A stretch of DNA of 64,000 bases, taken from NCBI GenBank assembly GCA_918807975.1, contig OU964931.1, positions 16,502,251-16,566,250 on the forward strand. Reading direction: 5' to 3'. The stretch comes from Aplidium turbinatum. Lineage: Eukaryota > Chordata > Ascidiacea > Aplousobranchia > Polyclinidae. Numbering within the stretch: position 1 is the stretch's first letter; every line of letters begins with the position of its first letter. The notes under the pieces are model-generated. The model did no database searches and had not been told where the DNA came from. It worked only from the letters and a program-made list of their open reading frames with translations. Below are positions 59,324 to 64,000 of this stretch, piece by piece. A program made the translations under genes and the position numbers.

Positions 59324-60956
59324 TTCCATATTTTTTAGACTTTATCATGCCCTGATGTGCATGCATGATTGCATGTAATTCATCTCATATTTTTCTTTGC
59401 AAAAGTTTAGTACTGTAAGGAAAATGTTTATGTGATGTTCTGATTAAACTTTTATGGTGCTAATTTGATTATTGCAAGTGTATTAGCCTATATAGCCTAC
59501 TATCAATGTTATAGTACTGTGCTAGTGCTTATAAATACGACTATATTTTGTAAGGAAATTTGTAAGCAAATTCAGCTCTGTGTAAGGAAATTGTAAGGAA
59601 ATTTTTAGCCAATTTGACTTGCTTGTGAGGAAATCAAAAATTAAGTTGTGGAAGCACTGTATACCCATAGCTACAGTTCAATTCAATTTATTTTTCTTAA
59701 AACAACAGCAATGATAAAGTTACCAACAGTTTACAGGAATAAAACCAATAAAAGGAAACGGCGGCAAAACCAAAGAAGTTTAAAATGTGCATGCGATGTA
59801 AATTTAAAGGATACGTTGATGAAAGTAAATTTAAGCACGGCCACCAAACCTAACAGTTTAAAATAGATGAATTAGTTGAAAGAATCAGTTGCATCTACAT
59901 AGCCTACTAAACTAAAGCAACTGGAGGTCTGACAGTTGATGAGACCTAGTAGATGACAGTAGATAGGCTACAGGCTACTGCGATGACAGATGCGAGACAA
60001 CAAATAACAGGAAGCAGCAAAGGGACACAGAGTCTTTGAGTCAGCTGCTCCCTTTATTTTGGCACGCCATTAAGTTCAGATACAACCGCGTGTTCTGGAG
60101 TGGTGTCCAATACACGTCTTTTCAACGTCGCACAGACGTTCTTTCGGTTCTCACCAGTCGGTCACTCAGCTGTGTCGGTGTCACACGGTGTGGCCGTCCT
60201 GTTGACGGTGGTCACAGCGGTAAACCATAATCTCTTTGTGGGAAAATTGTAACGTAAGATTCCCAGATCCGTTTGTCTGTATGTAATGACCAAAAAGAAA
60301 CACTTTTCAGGAAACGTCTATTGGAGAATTGTATTTCTGTAAAAATAGCCTCAAAGCTGTCGAAAATGGGGTGCAACGCGATACACCACTAAAAACTTGT
60401 CACTACAGAACAGATTACTTGGATAAAAGACGGAAATTTTCGTCCAGCTGACAAGCACTAAGCAAAACAGTTAAACATGCGACCAACCTCTTCAAGCAAC
60501 AATTTTAAAATGACTACAATAATTTGCGATATCTCAAACTCACGTAAACAGTATTATAACTGTGACGCAATAATGAAAGACATTGTCACGCAATTCTAAC
60601 AGGTGTTCAAAGGTGGTGATCCAATGTTTCATGTTTAAACAGGTTTGACACAAGTCTTACGAACAATGGTGCAATTTTGGCTCATTTTTAGGAAAAATTC
60701 CATGACGTAATACGTTAGGATTCAGTAGACCTGAACGGTTTTTATATGACGTTTGATTAGGTGAACAATTGTCTGGAACAGACGGTTATAATATAAGTGG
60801 GTAGTTCACTTCCATATAGAACATCCGCGACATGAGATCTAACTCGTTTGTGTAAACCGATGTGGAGTTTATTTCACTGTATTTTATCGAAAACTAAACT
60901 TCTGTGGCACGGTCCAAAAATAGCCGCCCGTTAAATATTTATTTAAAAAAATATTC
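59324..60956. other. No recognised feature
   Basis: Mixed AT-rich sequence. A basic 72-residue open frame at 59648-59866 and a segment at 60036-60230 are open but not recognised. No repeat ends were seen. Confidence 0.4.
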
Positions 60957-61262
60957 GCCCCCATTAGCTCAGTGGTTACGCGCCCGGCTCAAGATCACGC
61001 GGCGCTGGTTACACTCTCTGGATGTGCGCTTGAGTAACGCATTTCAGTATAGGCCTACTGCTCTTGCATTCAGTGGCACCCAGTGAATGGAATAATTCCC
61101 CGTCAACAACACTTCAACAATCAGAAACTTCACTCTGCCAATATCGGTAACCGGCCCTGGGTCAAAAGCCTCTACAAGTATGAGAAACTAGATAACCTAT
61201 CAAGGCTTTGTCAGTTCGTGGATAACGATTCAAAACCAACTAACCAAAACCAATACAAAAGT
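60957..61262 (+). mobile_element. tRNA-derived SINE, family A, near full length
   Basis: Head GCCCCCATTAGCTCAGTGGT (box A) and GCGGCGCTGGTTACACTCTC (box B region). The body is GTGCGCTTGAGTAACGCA, GGAATAATTCCCCGTCAACA and GGTAACCGGCCCTGGGTCAA. The tail is AACCAACTAACCAAAACC. It shows the complete layout of the family. Confidence 0.85.
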
Positions 61263-61950
61263 TAAGAAAAAAATATTTTTCTCTGGTTTTAATTGGCAAC
61301 ATTGTAATTATATTTAGCCAAAAATCAATCAAGTATAAATTGATGTTGGACTTGGACAACGGGCAATGTTGTGAGTTGAGTTTGTGAAAAGCATAGGCTA
61401 TTCTTACGGAAAAGCATTTAAGCCAGTTGGAATCAATTTTGAACACAGTCACAAAAACAAAGTCTGTCAGATGCTAATGGCAGTGGCGTAAAAAAGGGGG
61501 TCCCATACTTGATTCAAGTGTGGGTGTGAGAAGACAGGCCTTAAAACTCGTGTTTTTTCCGGCAGCCATCGTGGCCTACCGGGAGCTCCTTCTCGGCGGC
61601 CAAATTTGCGCGCTTGGAGGCCAAAATACAAATAACGATAGCACAAGTAAATAGAATTCAACTTGCAACAATGCTAAAATGATCACTTTGCGTTGTTAAA
61701 GTTTGGGCGATGTTTTGCAATAGAATCGTTGTACCACGCAATAACTACTTTATCGGGATTGTAATCCAGTATTGCGGGACCATCTAACGACACTAAAATT
61801 GTTTCAACTGCACACCATCTTTCATAAAACCTGACCATTTCTACCGATATGATGTCACCATTGAGGGTGTGAAGTCACTAGCCCATAGCGTGAACATTTC
61901 TCAACTATGAAGACATGTGTTTTCCCTTTCGATGTCAACTAACCTAGTTC

Positions 61951-62533
61951 CAGGGTTGGAAGTAACGACTCGTTGTCACTATTCGATAGCGTTATTCGTT
62001 GCTTTCTGAATATCGAATGCTTATACCCATTCCTTTTAAAAATAAATATCGAATGCGCGTTATTCAATGCTTTTTTATGCAAGCAACGAAATCATTATTC
62101 GTTTTTCACTAATCGATATTTAGGAGAACTGCTGAATCATTTTTTGTTGTTTACTTACTTTGTCGTCAAAACGAATTTACGAGATTTGGTTTTCGGATTA
62201 CTATCCGACCTAGTCCCCTTCCGGTTTTCGAACTTTAAAAGATTAAGGAAAATTTTTCGGCAACACAGTTCCGAAAAACCATGCCAGTGAGAGCCGTTAA
62301 CAGTGTTGCAAACCTTGCGGTTTTCTCGCAAGTTTGGGAATGTTTTTTTTTAGTTTTGGTACCTTTTTTGAGTTTGCGGGTTGCTTGTTTTTGGGCTTTT
62401 TTTGGCCAGTCAATTTTTAGTAATTGCTATTCGTTGCTTTTTTTAAGTATCGATAGCGGAAAGTCATTGCTTTTTTGGGCACTATCGAATAGTGAAATAG
62501 TCATTGCTTTTTGACTAACGACTTCCAACCCTG
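61951..62533. mobile_element. Non-autonomous hAT element, CAGGGTTGGAAGT type (583 bp)
   Basis: Exact 8-bp TSD CCTAGTTC at 61943-61950 and 62534-62541. Ends CAGGGTTGGAAGT and ACTTCCAACCCTG. Subterminal words TATCGAATAG and TCATTGCTTTTT recur on both sides. The 105-residue open frame inside has no recognised domain. Confidence 0.9.
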
Positions 62534-62541
62534 CCTAGTTC

Positions 62542-63084
62542 TCCTTTTTACCAACGATTCAATGTCCGACAACATTAAATCGACATAAAAACGACATATT
62601 GCCAGCCGATGTAAATTAGCACTTCGGATTAAGACTTTGTTAAAATAAACGTCGGAAATTACAAATAAGACGTACATCGCTGGTGATCACAGCTGGATAT
62701 TTCATACTATAGCAAATGTTCCCGCACAATACAACAGTGGTGATTACGACGTGCTGACCTAATTCTGCGTCACTCTTTGATACTACATATTTTCGACAGT
62801 TAATCCACGATCATTCTATTGCGAAATTAAATAATTGGCTAGAAGAAACCGGCGGCCAACATTGGCCGACCGAGGAGGTAGTACCGGCGGTCATTCAAGC
62901 ACTACTTAGCGGCCATGGCCGCCGGCTGCTTTAAGGCTTGGAAGATAAGGTTTTCATTGTATACTAAGCTTTCAGCACTAAGGAGAGTACTGTAGGGTGG
63001 CCAGTTCCTTTCAATCGGCCACCTTTTGCAGCAATTATGCCCACCCAATTTATTACACCCTGGGTAGAGGTGTAACAGGTAGCC
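62542..63084. other. No recognised gene; GC-rich GGCCGCC words
   Basis: A stretch near 62848-62935 has GGCGGCCAACATTGGCCGAC and GGCCATGGCCGCCGGCTGCT, similar to a segment inside the family 2 hAT elements (18597-18640). Probably old repeat sequence. Confidence 0.35.
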
Positions 63085-63152
63085 AGTAGGCGTAAGTAGA
63101 GTAGACAACCGGAAACAGACATTGCCGTCGGCTGCAGCATGGGTCAGGTGTA
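63085..63152 (+). mobile_element. tRNA-derived SINE family B, 3' fragment
   Basis: AGTAGAGTAGACAACCGGAA, CAGACATTGCCGTCGGCTGC and AGCATGGGTCAGGTG match the tail part of the copies at 7912 and 54186. It stops abruptly at 63152 where a hAT end begins. Confidence 0.75.
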
Positions 63153-63400
63153 GGGATGGGCAAAATAGAATAATTAGCTATTCTAGAATTATTCTAGAAT
63201 AATTTTTCTAATTTAGAATTTCGAATACCTATTCTAGAATAATTTTGTTTAATTTCAGAAAATGTCAAAAGCTTTGTTTTTGTTCTGGTTTTATTGAGGA
63301 CACATAATGGAAAAGCGGCAACAAAACGAAAAACAACAGTAACTGTCGCTGACAAAATACAGTTGCAATGAAAGGACTGAGTTTGCTGTTCTGATTGACC
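63153..63400 (-). mobile_element. hAT end fragment, TAGGGATGGGC family
   Basis: TAGGGATGGGCAAAATAGAA, the TTCTAGAATAATTTT words, AGAAAATGTCAAAAGCTTTG and ACACATAATGGAAAAGCGGC match the right end of the element 15719-16606 in inverted orientation. The far end and the second TSD are missing. Confidence 0.8.
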
Positions 63401-63489
63401 TAATGTTTTGCTGCACGCCTAACTCACTTTTTAATCTCTGCTTGCGACTCAAAAAGTGATTTTCAGCTAGTAAAAAAGATACGATACAT

Positions 63490-63897
63490 AACACGTCAAC
63501 AAATTAGCAAACCAAAACAATTTATTGTTTTTTGCTTTTGCATATAGTGTCGATCTCTGGTTTAAATTCAGTGGTCGACAGACGTAAGCAGGCATCCAGG
63601 GTTTCATCAGCCATTCTGTTCTGTGTGTTGCTTTTTAATCGCTTTATAACGGAGAAAGTGCTAGCAACAAAAGCAAAATATCAATGCACGTTTGTGTCGT
63701 CACAAACCGACATTGTTCCCTCAAAGTTACCTATTGACCAGATTATGCGCGACTTGTTTAGGGTTGTGGGGAATGAAATGTATTTATAAAACGTAAGTGT
63801 ATTTTTAAACCTTGGATTTAGCACTGATATTTCCGGCATGCACAAAAGTGTTCGTGGGCCGCATGCGGCCCGCGTGCCAGGGTTTGGACCACCCTGG
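63490..63897 (-). mobile_element. hAT transposase C-terminal remnant with one end
   Basis: The minus strand encodes VIKRLKSNTQNRMADETLDA, CLRLSTTEFKPEIDTIC, typical of the C-terminus of hAT transposases. The outer end at about 63870-63897 reads GCGTGCCAGGGTTTGGACCA and CCCTG, with GGCCGCATGCGGCCCGC just inside. The other end was not found. Confidence 0.7.
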
Positions 63898-64000
63898 TCT
63901 AAATAAAAAAAATCTTAGCGCAAGTAGAGTCTACAACATTAAAGTTTTGAGCTAACGATAAAAATTGTTAAATCAAGCTCTTGTTATAATTAGTACAATA

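Noticed and set aside
60957-61030. Possible tRNA gene
   Set aside because: Same reasoning: it is the head of family A SINEs found five times in the window.
61973-62290. 105-residue Phe/Leu-rich open frame
   Set aside because: It lies wholly inside a non-autonomous hAT with an exact TSD and shows no transposase motif.
1-64000. LTR retrovirus-like or Polinton-like element
   Set aside because: No LTR pair, protease, integrase, capsid or protein-primed polymerase segment was recognised on either strand.

Overview
This is nuclear DNA from an intron-rich, AT-rich, transposon-dense animal. Two conserved metazoan genes lie on the minus strand. SND1 (Tudor-SN) spans 5035-17585, with only its first 15 coding exons in the window. 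LARP1 spans 26583-48943 and appears complete: 23 coding exons whose phases all agree, giving 1288 residues. A third gene, on the plus strand at 410-4089, encodes a single-pass receptor with one V-type Ig domain and a long tyrosine-bearing tail. I do not recognise it. The species cannot be named from the sequence. A marine invertebrate deuterostome such as an ascidian fits the style of the repeats, but this is a weak inference.

Layout. 1-4264: Ig receptor. 5035-17585: SND1, with introns holding SINE, LINE, hAT and MITE insertions. 17.6-26.6 kb: intergenic DNA with SINEs and hAT pieces and one weak exon candidate. 26.6-48.9 kb: LARP1. Its two longest introns hold a hAT element, two foldback or ribozyme-like repeats, a SINE and a 4.1-kb element with inverted ends. 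49-64 kb: no recognised host gene. This last part is a stack of nested insertions: a pogo/Tigger-like element, foldback elements, two tRNA-derived SINE families, LINE tails and many hAT elements with exact 8-bp target-site duplications (TSDs).

The two minus-strand genes both act in RNA biology. LARP1 binds TOP mRNAs and caps; SND1 is an RNA-binding nuclease-fold scaffold. Nothing here shows that they are co-regulated. The SND1 exons for the end of SN4, the Tudor domain and SN5 are not found between 1 and 5034, where the Ig receptor lies in the opposite direction. Either the receptor is nested in a large SND1 intron, or SND1 is cut short, or the assembly is misjoined.

The mobile DNA is dominated by short non-autonomous hAT elements, several present as two related copies. 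Their exact TSDs allow an order of insertion to be read. No LTR retrovirus-like element, Polinton, CRISPR array, rRNA gene or convincing functional tRNA gene was seen.
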